Below, one piece after another: positions 53,653-63,611 of a stretch of DNA of 64,000 nt. Both the position numbers and the translations under genes were made by a program. How positions within the stretch are numbered: the first letter of the stretch is position 1; each line of letters starts with the position of its first letter. The notes under the pieces were generated by a model. It had not been told where the DNA came from. It worked only from the letters and a program-made list of their open reading frames with translations, and made no database searches. This stretch comes from Canna indica (Eukaryota > Streptophyta > Magnoliopsida > Zingiberales > Cannaceae): assembly GCA_034359265.1 (NCBI GenBank), contig CP136897.1:24298001-24362000 (forward strand), written 5' to 3'.

Positions 53653-56031
53653 TCAAACTTCATTGCCTGACTTGAAGTCAGACAAAGCAGCTTCCAGCGC
53701 CCCAGATGAAGCATCATATTGAAAACCCAAGGAAACCACTTGCTCGAGAATAGACAGCGAGGAGAGGGAACGCGCTGCATCGAAGAAAGAGAGCCCTTGC
53801 GAGGAGGAAGAAGAGCTCGGCCGATCCGTAGAGCGAAGCCCACTTGTCTCGCCAGCATTTAGCTCCTCCACCGCATGCCGATCACCATTCATTGCCGCCT
53901 TACGGACCAAGGCTCGACGGGAGCTCCCCCCCGGAAAGGACGACGCTGAGCGCAGCCGGTTACTTCTCCGAACAGCTGAGAAGATAAAGCGAGGCTTTCT
54001 TCTCCGATATGTGATGACCTGCGATCCAATATGGGAACCAAAACGAGAAGGAGGTGAACTGTTCAAATCAGAGGGGGCAACACCCGGAGATGAAAAGACC
54101 CGAACATTTAATGAACTCGGTAAGGAAACAGGGTCTTCAATAGAGATATCGGGCTGCTCCCGATTCTCAATCAAGCAGATCTGGTTATTAAGGTTGGTAA
54201 AACAGGATCCCTTAAACAAACTAGACCCCCAGGCCCACCAAGCTCTAATAAGACAAGCTCTGTCAACTCCAGCACTACACAGCTCATAACATAACCGGGA
54301 TAAAGCACCCAAACAATCGTCAGCAGGGAGACATGGAGCAGACGCCCGTTCTCGAGCTCCACAGCTCGACAAAACTCCATCACTGAAGGGGAAAGAGTTG
54401 GAAACGACAGGCCACATCTGTGCATCCACTCCTTCTGGAAGAGGGAAGGAGGTGTCATCTGAAGCACGATCACCCATAGTGTTCAGAATCGTGCAAGAAA
54501 CATCTGCCAACAACGTACTTTCCTCATAACAGTCGACGCCCAAAGTAGTTTCTGTACCATCTGCTTCCCCAAGCACACTAGCCGGCGCCGGATCAACTAC
54601 TGGAGCAGGCGGATCGCTCAGATCGCCATTGATCCGAGAGAAGATCGATGACAATGGAACGACATGGCTCGCACTCGGTGACGGAGCTTCAAGAGCAGAG
54701 GACTCACTGCCGGCAAGTGGCATAGGCTTAGGAGACTTTCCGCCAGAATTCAGGGAAACTTCAACACCTTCCAAATCATCCTCAGAGTTGAGTCCGCCAA
54801 GGTCGAAGTCCGGGGTTGAGGGGGAGGCGGAATCGCGGTAGATCCAGCGATACCAAGAGATGCCCACTTGAACCGAGTATCTACGACTCTCCGCAGTGGC
54901 GTATACGATCTTCGGAATACATTGAAGGGAGCGTACCCGAAGCCGAACTCGGCAAGAATCAAGCTGTGCCCATCGGAGCGAGCGGCTGTCGATCGCATCA
55001 AACGCACCAAAAGAGCTCACCAAGACCGAGAGGGCGCTCTCATTCCAAAAGATAGCAGGAAGGCCCTTGAGCTCAAGCCCTACCGAGAGCTCAAAAGGCT
55101 CGACCTCATCAAACTGCTCTTCTCCACGCCACTCCTCAACAAGCAGGGTGGCAGAGTTCCACCGAAAAAACCGCCGCTTAATCAAAGTCGCCTTGTAGTA
55201 AGAGTTGGAATTCGGCGGCGTAGTGATTAGGTAAAGGGAGTTGGAGATACGTCGCTGCTTCCAAGAATGACGATGAGTTGCAGAATCAGGAAAACAAGAA
55301 GCAAGAAAACTGGCAACGCCCTCAGAATTATGCAGCGAACCCTGGACCGAAACAACAATACAACGCTCATTTAGATAGGCAGTACGATTGAGGGTCGGCT
55401 CCGACGAAGGAAGGAAGAGCTCGACTGCTTCAGGTCGGAGCTTAGTATCACAACGATCTGCCAGCGCTGTAGGGCCGTCCGAAACTGAATCAGAAATGGC
55501 GGCAGGGGAGGAACTAGCTGCACCAGTGGTCAGCGGAGTCGGAGAGGAAGAGGAAACAGCCAACAGAGCACCACAGGAGTTTACACGATGCCCACTGCGA
55601 CGACAAAAGAAACACATTCGCGGCTCCCTGCAGTGGGAGCTTCGATGACCCCTGGCGCAGCAATTGAAACATCTTCCCATCTTCATCAGTCGAGCAATAT
55701 ATGTAGATTTGTCAAACATTCGTTGAGCAGCGCCACGAACCCCAGAATCTTGAGGAGCCTGAACCGACATCGGAGGCCGCCGGACAACATCAGCAAACGA
55801 ACCAGTTTGCACCCACCAAGAAGAAGACGGCGTCGGAGCAGTGGCGAAAGAAACCCTCCTGCACGAGCCCCGCCTATTCACGGCAGTCCATTCCCCTTCA
55901 CTCGAGTGATGAGGAACAGGGATGGGATTGCGAAGAGGAGAGACTTCAGCAGAGGGGGCATTCGCCGGCAGGGGAAGGGGCGCCACCACCACAGACCTTA
56001 CCTTAGCAACCATAGCTTGACCTATGCCCAC
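53653..56031 (-). CDS. L1 LINE ORF1: zinc-knuckle RNA-binding protein
   Basis: This is the RNA-binding partner that packages LINE RNA. It has 792 residues; the ATG at 56031 gives MGIGQAMVAKVRS. Two CCHC knuckles lie near the N-terminus (CFNCCARGHRSSHC: C121, C124, H129, C134; CFFCRRSGHRVNSC: C140, C143, H148, C153). A DUF4283-like RRM fold follows at about 220-400 (LYLITTPPNSNSYYK, VGLELKGLPAIFWN, CRVRLRVRSL). The second half is low complexity and acidic to serine-rich. A basic stretch near 700 (TYRRRKPRFIFSAVRRSNRL) could bind nucleic acid or direct nuclear import. In the other LINE ORF1 proteins of this window the knuckle is single and follows DUF4283, so this order is unusual. The frame is intact. 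Confidence 0.93.
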   Translation of the reverse strand: MGIGQAMVAKVRSVVVAPLPLPANAPSAEVSPLRNPIPVPHHSSEGEWTAVNRRGSCRRVSFATAPTPSSSWWVQTGSFADVVRRPPMSVQAPQDSGVRGAAQRMFDKSTYIARLMKMGRCFNCCARGHRSSHCREPRMCFFCRRSGHRVNSCGALLAVSSSSPTPLTTGAASSSPAAISDSVSDGPTALADRCDTKLRPEAVELFLPSSEPTLNRTAYLNERCIVVSVQGSLHNSEGVASFLASCFPDSATHRHSWKQRRISNSLYLITTPPNSNSYYKATLIKRRFFRWNSATLLVEEWRGEEQFDEVEPFELSVGLELKGLPAIFWNESALSVLVSSFGAFDAIDSRSLRWAQLDSCRVRLRVRSLQCIPKIVYATAESRRYSVQVGISWYRWIYRDSASPSTPDFDLGGLNSEDDLEGVEVSLNSGGKSPKPMPLAGSESSALEAPSPSASHVVPLSSIFSRINGDLSDPPAPVVDPAPASVLGEADGTETTLGVDCYEESTLLADVSCTILNTMGDRASDDTSFPLPEGVDAQMWPVVSNSFPFSDGVLSSCGARERASAPCLPADDCLGALSRLCYELCSAGVDRACLIRAWWAWGSSLFKGSCFTNLNNQICLIENREQPDISIEDPVSLPSSLNVRVFSSPGVAPSDLNSSPPSRFGSHIGSQVITYRRRKPRFIFSAVRRSNRLRSASSFPGGSSRRALVRKAAMNGDRHAVEELNAGETSGLRSTDRPSSSSSSQGLSFFDAARSLSSLSILEQVVSLGFQYDASSGALEAALSDFKSGNEV

Positions 56032-56340
56032 GTATGCTGAACCAGTGAATTGATAGAACAGGGTGAGAAAGAGGAGATACCGAACCTTTCTGGAGTGACT
56101 TTACATGCAGCGCCGGTCGCCGGATGAAGATGAGCACGAATTACTCAGTTAGGGATACGTTTAGGGCAGCGATTTGGGGAAGAAGCCAGCTGCCGTCTGG
56201 GAGTGGATGGAAGTTCACCCGCTCACCCTCGCTCGCTGCCTCGGCGGATTGGGAGCTGAAGGTATTGATGCGGGTTCGCAGCGTATCTGGGCGAGGGAGA
56301 GACTGCGAGGGAGAGATGGGTTCGCAGCGTTCTGAGGTAT
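56032..56340 (-). promoter_or_regulatory. LINE 5' UTR with internal promoter region
   Basis: The 309 bp between the LINE 5' end and ORF1 are GC-rich, with ctctccctcg and cgctgcgaaccc repeated (near 56270-56335). LINE promoters lie inside the 5' UTR. No TATA is visible, and the exact promoter is not defined. Confidence 0.5.
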
Positions 56341-56355
56341 ATTTAAGAGATTTAT
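56341..56355. repeat. LINE target-site duplication, right
   Basis: The 15-mer is identical to 49908-49922 and marks the 5' end of the LINE at 56340. Confidence 0.95.
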
Positions 56356-56402
56356 CTAAAACATCTAAGACTTAAGAAGATAATATATACGTATTCCTAA
56401 CA
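56356..56402 (-). repeat. Copia 5' LTR, second part
   Basis: It matches the end of the other LTR from ctaaaacatctaagactta to cctaaca. It is separated from the rest of the LTR by the full-length LINE. Confidence 0.95.
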
Positions 56403-57090
56403 GTGGTGAATCACCTCATGTGCGACTATTACATTGTCAGTAATAGACCTTTGAGAGAATGCACTTTAGCTATCAGATGATACTCGAGAGCACTCTTTTC
56501 AATCTATTTGTTTGTACCTTCAAGGCTATCTTGTAGGGGACATTGCAAAGGGCAATAGGCCTCAACTGATTAGCACGTTTTGGCTTTGCAACTTTCGGGA
56601 TGAGAACAATATAATGTTACTATTTTCCAATTTGCATGCAAGGAAATTCTGCACGAACCGATGAATCTCGCCGCCTAATTGGCTCCAATAGCACTGATAA
56701 AAAATGCCCGGATATCCATCTTCCCCGGGCGTCTTTGTAGGATTCATTTCAGCTAAAGCCAGATAAACCTCTTAGCATATCATTCATATCTGATGACACA
56801 CTAGGTCTAACACCTATAAGAATCTCATCAAAGGAAACAAGATTAGTAGAGATAAATAAACCTGAGAAATATTTATCTATCTCATCATGTACATCTCCTT
56901 GTGTTTAGGTCCAATCATTATCTTGCTTTTTAAGGGCCCAAATTTTGTTCTTCTTCCTCTCCTTGGCTGTCATATGAAAGAAGCTTGTATTTTTGTCCCC
57001 ATGTTTTAGCCATGAGACACTGGACTGCTGACGCCATATATATGAAAGTCCCTAACAACAATTTTTTTAATCTTATCTTTAATTTATTTT
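56403..57090 (-). pseudogene. Old LINE, reverse-transcriptase first half
   Basis: On the minus strand: SWLKHGDKNTSFFHMTAKER (near 57040-56980), QDNDWTQTQGDVHDEIDKYF with one stop, NLVSFDEILIGVRPSVSSDM, then MNPTKTPGEDGYPGIFYQCY, WSQLGGEIHRFVQNFLACKL, LRPIALCNVPYKIALKV, and, after a frame change, DNVIVAHEVIH at the copia junction. These are reverse-transcriptase finger and palm blocks ahead of the first catalytic Asp. The frame continues across the copia target site (HLHNNRHRK at 43840-43827) before a MITE. It has several stops and is dead. Confidence 0.85.
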
Positions 57091-57181
57091 TGTCCCCATG
57101 TTTTAGCCATGAGACACTGGACTGCTGACGCCATATATATGAAAGTCCCTAACAATAATTTTTTTAATCTTATCTTTAATT
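56988..57181. repeat. 97-bp tandem duplication
   Basis: Copies at 56988-57084 and 57085-57181 both open tatttttgtccccatgtttt. I see one clear difference (aacaaca against aacaata). It duplicates the LINE SWLKHGDKN region and adjoining AT-rich sequence. Confidence 0.93.
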
Positions 57182-57356
57182 TACTTCATATGAAATTTTA
57201 CATTTGATTTGTATATGAAATTCACAAATCTGGGGAATCTAAATTGGATTTTAGGTGAAGTTTGTATACAATAAAAAGCATATAATTAAAATTAATATTT
57301 TAATTATACTGTTTTGAATGAATTGTTTGGCCCCTTGCTTGCAGAAAAAATAACCA

Positions 57357-58488
57357 GGATTTTCCATCCTATTATATCCCAATGAGGATAAATTTATTTG
57401 GTGGCCGAAAAATTCTGGTCGAGTTTGTACAAAATTCGCTTACAATTTTATCTCTTGGGATATTTATACCAATTCTAATAATATTCCTCGGTGGGCTTTA
57501 ATTTGGAAATAAAAAATTGGCCCTCGGATTAAAAATTTCATTTGGAAACTTTTTCATAAAAAATTGCCTACTGCGGATAGATTGTTTTGTTTTGGTATCA
57601 TTAATTCCCCCAGTTGTGTCCTTTGTGGCAATCTTTCGAATGACATTAATCATATCTTCATGGAGTGTGAGGTAGCAAGATCCTGTGGAAAATAATAGAG
57701 CGGCGGTTTAAAGGTATTAGTACTTTGGCTTGGAATTTAAGTTTAAACGAAATTGGTAACTAGAATTATTCCAGTAATATCTCTCCATTTCTGGTGGCTC
57801 TCTGTTTTAACTCGTTTTATTCCATCTGGTTGGCTCGGAATAGAGTGGTTTTTGAACAGACTCGACCTTCGATTTACTCTATGATTGCTAAAGTCATCAC
57901 ATTAACGGTTGACTATGCGAATAACCCTTCGTCTGAGGGAAATAAGATTGTGCCTAATCCTGGATATAGCTAGCATCCTCCCCCCTTTAATGTTTTTAAA
58001 TGAAATATTGATGCTTTTGTTGCTGTGGATGGTATTGCTAGGTCTTTTGCTTTTATTTGTAGAGATTATAAAGGGACTTTGGTTTATGCTTCTGCGTACT
58101 TCAACCAAAATAAGTCAGTTTTGAAAAATGAAGCTTTAGCTATTAGACTTGCTATTGATAAAGCTATGTTTCTCAACCATAGGAAAATTCATATTGAGTC
58201 TAATTTTAAATTCATTGTTGATATGTGCAATAAACTAATTGATTCTGATTGGCATATTCGAAACATTATTAATACATCATTATTGATGCAATTTTTTTTG
58301 AGTTGATTACTATCATCCATATTGGTACAGATGCCAACAAAGCTGCAGATTGTCTAGCAAAGCATGCTAGGAAGATGGAACGATATTTTAATTGGGACCA
58401 TGACTCCCCCTGATATTATAAATATTGTAAACCTAGAGGTCGACACTCTCATTGATGTTTAGTTACTAGTTTTTTCATTTAAAAAAAA
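57357..58488 (+). pseudogene. LINE 3' end: zf-RVT and RNase H (copy 2)
   Basis: This is the longer counterpart of 1-870. zf-RVT begins DKFIWWPKNSG and continues FIWKLFHKKLPTADRLFCFG, INSPSCVLCGN and NHIFMECE. After stops near 57690, a SIWLARNRVVFE segment and the RNase H (FKWNIDAFVAVDG, KNEALAIRLAIDKA, DANKAADCLAKHA) follow. The element ends in a short A run near 58480-58488. Its 5' side is cut near 57340, right after a ttgcttgcag motif. Confidence 0.82.
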
Positions 58489-59050
58489 GTAAGTAAATTT
58501 CATGGTCAAAGTCAAATTAACCCCATTAAAAAAATTAATATTTTATTTTACATTTGTTAACTTTATAAACATGTTAAATTTAAAAATATTAATTGTAATT
58601 GACATCTAATGATTTATTAACTTTATAAATATATCAAAATTAAAAATTTATATATAATAAAATGCTTATAAAAAATAATTATAATTAAATTCATGAACAA
58701 AATTATGGAGCAATTAGGGTATATCATAAAAAAGAAATTATGATATTGGCAAAAATATAAAGTATTTATATTTTGCCAATAAACCATAGAGTATATGGTT
58801 TTGTCGTAATTATTGTATTGTTTTCTATCTAAATTAATTATTATTATTTTAAAATAATTATCTTGACTAGCATGCTTAAGTTACTATTAACTCTCGATAT
58901 ATTATCTATTATTTATTATTCTATCATATCAATTTTATCTAGTAAAATAAATTATTCGTGGATAACCCATTGTCCCAAACTAGTTCATATATGAACTGGG
59001 TATTTCCATGTGAAGCGGTTTATATGAATCGGGGTTTGGTTTACTTCTTA
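58489..59050. other. AT-rich spacer (copy 2)
   Basis: This is the counterpart of 880-1440, with one 33-bp block missing near 58715. There is no gene. Confidence 0.6.
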
Positions 59051-59113
59051 TGAAGATGTCGAGGTCGCGAAGCAAAAGAGGGTGACCGAGACAACCACAG
59101 GCAGAAGTCTTCC

Positions 59114-60070
59114 ATGTCTTCAGTGGTGGCGGTGGAAATGGTGCCGGCGGGGGAGGAGAAGGACCTCGTTGATAGGGATGGTAACAATTCAGTTAATCGT
59201 ATTTTTGAAGGTTAACTGAAATCGAAATCGAAACCGGTCGATTTCAAAAGCCTATATCTGAAACCGAAATTGAATTTTTTAATTCGAATAGAATCGGTTA
59301 TCCGTTTACTAATCGGTTAATCGGTAGTAAACGAATAATCAATTCAAAGATTAATAACAAAATCGGTTTTGGATACCGGTTAATCGTAAGAAACCGATAG
59401 TAAATAGATAATCAGCTCAAAGATTAATAATAAAACCGATTTCGAATACCGGTTAACCGCAAAAAACTGATAACTGAAATCGAATATATAACCGGTTAAC
59501 CGCGACCCGATAATCAAAACCGAACCGATTTAAACGGTTTTTGGTTTTTACTATCCGAAACCGAAACCGAACCAAAAATCCACTATCCAAAACCGAATTT
59601 TGCGGTTCGGTTAATCGGTTAACCACGGTTAATCAGTTTGAATTGCTATCCCTACTCGTTGAGGTCCTAGAAGCCTCCTCCGGTCCGATCAACCTGACTA
59701 GGTACACCGACTTTGTGCGCGACCTTCGAGGGCATGACCTGGGACACCTTCGCGGGGAAGCGCGTTGTGGAGCTCCGGTACGAGGCGTACGTGCCGATGG
59801 CGGCCCGCCGCCAGGCCGCCATTTGCACCGAGGCCCGCGCGGCTTGGCAGCTCCTTCGCATTGTGGTGGCACACCGCCGGGGGACTATGGGTCGGGGAGG
59901 CGGCGTGGTTGTGGCGGCATCGCCCGTCCATCGGGCGAAGGCGATGGAGGCGTGCCGTTACATCATCGATGAGGTGAAGGCGTTGGTGCCGTTCTGGAAG
60001 AAGGAGGTCTACGAGAACGGAGAGGTGTGGAAGGAGAATCGGGAATTCCACGACATGAGGGAGGAGGCAA
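59114..60070 (+). pseudogene. CNX6: Broken molybdopterin synthase large subunit (copy 2)
   Basis: It belongs to the same family as copy 1. The ATG at 59114 opens MSSVVAVEMVPAGEEKDLV and is cut by the hAT MITE (59173-59654). The frame resumes EVLEASSGPINLTRYTDFV. About eight codons present in the family are then missing, shifting the frame, before ATFEGMTWDTFAGKRVVEL. The rest is open (RYEAYVPMAARRQAAICTEA, VHRAKAMEACRYIIDEVKAL, PFWKKEVYENGEVWKEN). The conserved WKKEVY with its lysine pair is intact here. The gene sequence ends near EFHDM, then runs into non-family sequence to a stop at 60114. It is a pseudogene with about 5% difference from copy 1. Confidence 0.85.
59173..59654. mobile_element. 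hAT-type MITE within CNX6 (copy 2, complete)
   Basis: The ends are tagggatggtaacaattca and the inverse of gaattgctatcccta. The exact octamer ctcgttga flanks both sides (59165-59172 and 59655-59662). It is 482 bp long and filled with accggttaa/ttaaccggt-type motifs. It interrupts codons of CNX6 (K-D-L-V to E-V-L-E). Confidence 0.95.
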
Positions 60071-60186
60071 TATTTCAAATATTGACTATGTTATTGTTAA
60101 TAAATACTTCTTAACTTATAATCACCATCAAGTGGTACAAAATACTTCAAATTTTGCACTATTAAGAGTCTTGTTACTAAGAATAA

Positions 60187-61305
60187 TTGGATAATTCAAT
60201 TATAATAGAGGAGCTTCTAGCAAAGGCGATAATGGCGACAAACAAGGCGACTGAGTCTTCAACCTCGGTGCTTATTCCGAGGTTGAAGAAACCACCAGAT
60301 CGAGCGGTGTTGATGAACGCAAAAGGCAACAAGAGTTTTTCAAATGTGACATTCTCAGCTGGAGAGGAGGCGATGAAGGATATTGATGTAGATCCAAATC
60401 AGAAGGTAACGAATGAGAATAAGATCCCCAAAAAGATTGTTGAGCCGATGTCGTGGGCTGGACTTCTTAGAAGAACAAATAAGGAAGATGAATGGAGGTA
60501 TTCAGATGATTTGAATGAGAAGGTGAGGAAGATACATGAAGGAGCAAAAGGGAAGATCTTCATTGAAGAGAAGGACATGGAAATAGCCAAAAATCAATGT
60601 AAGTGGCTTTTATATGGCAAATTCTTTGGTAGAGTGCTCCCTCTGGGTTTAGTTAAAGAGCAATTACCAAAAATATGGAAGATTAATGCCGAATGTAAAA
60701 TTGTTGATTTGTCGGGAGATTTTTTTGCTTTTAATTTTGCATATGAGGAAGAATATTGGAGAAAGGAGTCAATAAGTCATATTCCTATATGGATACAACT
60801 ACCAGGTCTTCCATTTGAGTACATGCATCAGAGTATTTTGCCATTAATTGCTACTGTAATAGGATGGCCATTAAAATTTGATGATTATATAATTTCAAGG
60901 GAGAGAGGGAAGTTTGCAAGGGTATGTGTACTGGTTGATATCAAAAAGCCTTTAGAGCAAGGGTTTTGGATTGAAACAGTGAATGATAGGTTTTTTCAAA
61001 CTGTTCCCTATGAAAACTTACCAAACATATGTTTTAGGTGTGGAAGGATTGGACACAGGGAGGAGGTTTGTTTATTGAAAAAAATAGTGGAAATAAGAAC
61101 TAAACACAGATGAAAGGGTTGCAAATGCAAATGTAGATGACAATGTAAATAAGGAAGAAATGCTACTAGGTCCCTGGATACAGGTACAAAAAAGGAACAT
61201 AAGAAATAACAGAGGTGGTGGTAAGATAGGAAGCTCTTTAAAGAACTCATTTATGGTTCTAAATAACCGAGCATTTGAAGCAAACAATAAGAAAATTAGT
61301 TACTA
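60187..61305 (+). CDS. L1 LINE ORF1, DUF4283 and zinc knuckle (copy 2)
   Basis: The first ATG of the open frame is at 60232 (MATNKATESSTSVLIPRLKK), giving 293 residues to the TGA at 61111. Visible parts are a linker with VEPMSWAGLLRRTNKE, the DUF4283 region (WLLYGKFFGRVLPLGLV, HIPIWIQLPGLPFEYMHQS, GKFARVCVLVDIKKPL), and a CCHC knuckle CFRCGRIGHREEVC at the end. A +1 frame after the stop continues the protein (GPWIQVQKRN, FMVLNNRAFE) to about 61303. The full protein is therefore broken once, near 61105. ORF2 is missing, so the element is dead. Confidence 0.85.
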
Positions 61306-61980
61306 TGTCACTTTCTGATTTGACCATAGGAGGGTGTCCCCGAGGGCCCAACCCCATTGGGTCACTTTTGCATGTGCCGATTAGGCTCTACGCCAACTCA
61401 ATCCAACCTAATCGAGAGCTCTACGAGTCTACGACGGCCCCATATCATCCAACTACTGAGGAAATGGACCTCATCACTGATCAGACCCATTTGCACCCAT
61501 TGCCTATTTTTGAATAAAAGCATTTTTCAAGAAAGGAAAAAAAATTCAAAATTTAACTTTTATTTCAAAATAAAGATATCATATTTTGAAATAAGTTCAA
61601 TTTTATTTCTCTTATTAGGAAAAGAAATTTTCAAGAGACCTCTTGCTATTGCATCGAAAAAGTTGTATGTATGTATTTTTCATAAATTCATATTTGAGAT
61701 TAAAAAAATTAGTTCAATTTTAGGGGATATTTTTTGAATTTTTTTTATATTATTACGTTTAAAATTTAATTATTTAAATTTAATTTCATAATTTTTAAAA
61801 TGATAAGCTGGTAAAATTAAGTTTAAGCTTTAAAATATTAATATCTAACTTCCTAGTCCAAAGTCAAAACAAACATAAGATTTGAAAATCTGGCCTCATT
61901 GAATCCTCTTATCAAAAATCTAAACGAAAGTTGGAGAAGACACAAGCTTATCACACATGATTTTTTTTTTTAATCTTGAT
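61306..61980. other. Non-coding stretch (copy 2)
   Basis: This is the counterpart of 3485-4160, with no difference seen. Confidence 0.5.
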
Positions 61981-62881
61981 TAATTTAACTAATTTTTTAT
62001 CCGAGTGAAATCCTATCTTGCGAAACAAATGAACCACGAGACTTTTGTATTTCATATATGCTTTTATAATATTTGTATAGATTTGTATTTAGATCTTTGT
62101 ATTTCATATATGGTGCGGGGTCGTCTGCCTTCACTTCTTACACCGCTGATCCATCAACATCAAATGCGGGCCAAGATCGATTTGCAGTCTTAGAGGTTTC
62201 ACACGTAGAATTACATGCTTCTCACGTAGCCTTAGAGGCTTCTCATGCACGCCTCATCACCGAGGTGGCCTATATGATGGAGTACATGACACATATTGCT
62301 TCTTCCATGCCTGGTGCTCCGGCCCCTCCGCCTCCCTCATCATTCGACGTGATGCCAGCTGATGCCCTCTCGATGTAGCCCCTCTCCTCACCGTATCCCT
62401 CGCTGCATCCCTCGCCGCCATGTGATGCGCTTCATGATTGATGTATACTTTATTTTCTATTTTGATGTAAACATTTTTTGATCTGATGTAATATGTTTTG
62501 ATACAATGTAAACATTACATTTTGATATAAATATGATGGTTTATATTAGAATTTGATGTCTCGTTTGATATATTATAGGCATTTTAATTAAATACTATAA
62601 AATCACGTCTGCGATGCCATTGCGACATCGACGCCATCACAAAAGATTTATTGACCAGGTCGCCAAAAGCGGTCGCAATTGGCGACCAGGTCTGCGACGG
62701 CAACGACAGTCGCATCGCCATCGCAGAAGTTAATTTTGCGACCGCAACTGCGGCCGCAGGGCCGTTACACATATAAAGTTGCGACGGCATCGGCACGTCG
62801 CGGATGTCACACGACCACATTATGCGGCGGCTTCTTTCCGTCGCAGAACAATCACAAACATTATTTACTTGTGACGGCTTC
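61981..62881 (+). mobile_element. Probable CACTA (En/Spm) remnant (copy 2)
   Basis: This is the counterpart of 4160-5060: a 101-codon frame at 62073-62378 with the HVELHASHVALEASHARL repeat, and gcgac/gtcgc-rich sequence at 62610-62881. Confidence 0.4.
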
Positions 62882-62899
62882 TCCTTCGCCACCACATTC

Positions 62900-63430
62900 C
62901 AGTTACCCTCCCCGTGCTCTCTGACGTACGTCGTTAGTGCAGCGTCTTCGTCCGCCGTCTGTCCAACGCCCCTTCTTCATCCCTCCTTATGGTATTCCTC
63001 GCTAATTGTGCATGATCTTTCGCTTCTTCGCCATTGCAGAAGAAGGTACGTACGTATAGATCACTCGATCACCTGCCTTTATTTCTTTTTGCTGATCGCA
63101 AAAGTAATCGATCAGCTGTCTTTATTTCTTCGCTTGCTAGGGCACTCGATCAGGAGAAGGAAGTGGGCGGGAAAGAGAATTGGAATCAGGAGATGAGCGG
63201 GAATGGAAATAAAAAGGGGAAAAAATATTAATGATCTAATTAAGTATACCCGCCATAGCTGCCACGTAGATATTTGGAAATAAAACAAAGCACTTAATTT
63301 CATTAAATAATTAATCACTGTCCATATATCTAATTAATATTTTTCGCCAATTAATAGCAGGCTTTATTATATATATTTTATATAACCAAACATAAAATAT
63401 TTTATGCAACAGATATTTGAAGAGCCTCAA
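62900..63430. other. Unassigned sequence (copy 2)
   Basis: This is the counterpart of 5080-5610, with no recognised gene. Confidence 0.4.
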
Positions 63431-63611
63431 CCTATATATGTTGCATCCCAAGACGTCATCAGCATATCTTCTATACTAGGATCTTGTAGAAGAACCTCCA
63501 ATTCGTTGTCCAGGAGCTGCTGATCCACATGCATGCAGCTGCTAGGTAGCTGGGTTGAAGGCGGTAGCTCTGCCATAGGGCTAGAGGTGGAGGTAGCAAT
63601 CAGACCATGTA
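63431..63611 (-). pseudogene. Acidic leucine-rich protein C-terminal fragment (copy 2)
   Basis: This is identical to 5610-5790 as far as I can read, including the QLLDNELEVLLQDPSIEDM segment. Confidence 0.4.

Larger units (their letters stand above)
49923..56340 (-). mobile_element. Full-length L1 LINE, apparently coding-competent
   Basis: A 6418-bp element is flanked by the exact 15-bp duplication atttaagagatttat (49908-49922 and 56341-56355). The minus strand carries, in order, a 309-bp GC-rich 5' UTR, ORF1 (792 codons), a 44-bp gap, ORF2 (1192 codons), a short 3' UTR and an A tail of about nine (T run 49923-49931). Both ORFs are uninterrupted. It sits inside the 5' LTR of the copia element and is therefore younger. 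Confidence 0.97.
43843..56402 (-). mobile_element. Ty1/copia element with nested insertions
   Basis: Its LTRs are at 43843-44119 and at 49687-49922 plus 56356-56402, with the second split by a LINE. Its 5-bp flanks are gtggc (43838-43842) and gtggt (56403-56407). Minus-strand order: LTR, tRNA-Met primer site, gag, protease, integrase, reverse transcriptase, RNase H, polypurine tract, LTR. It carries three later insertions: a Mutator-type MITE (44258-44484), a Harbinger-like element (45752-47464) and an L1 LINE (49923-56340). With TSD removed, flanking LINE codons join in frame (E-V-I-H-H-L-H-N-N), confirming both ends. Confidence 0.95.

Noticed and set aside
53609..53656. Upstream start for the LINE ORF2 overlapping ORF1
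   Set aside because: The extra 16 codons have no ATG. The first ATG, at 53608, is followed at once by the endonuclease start.
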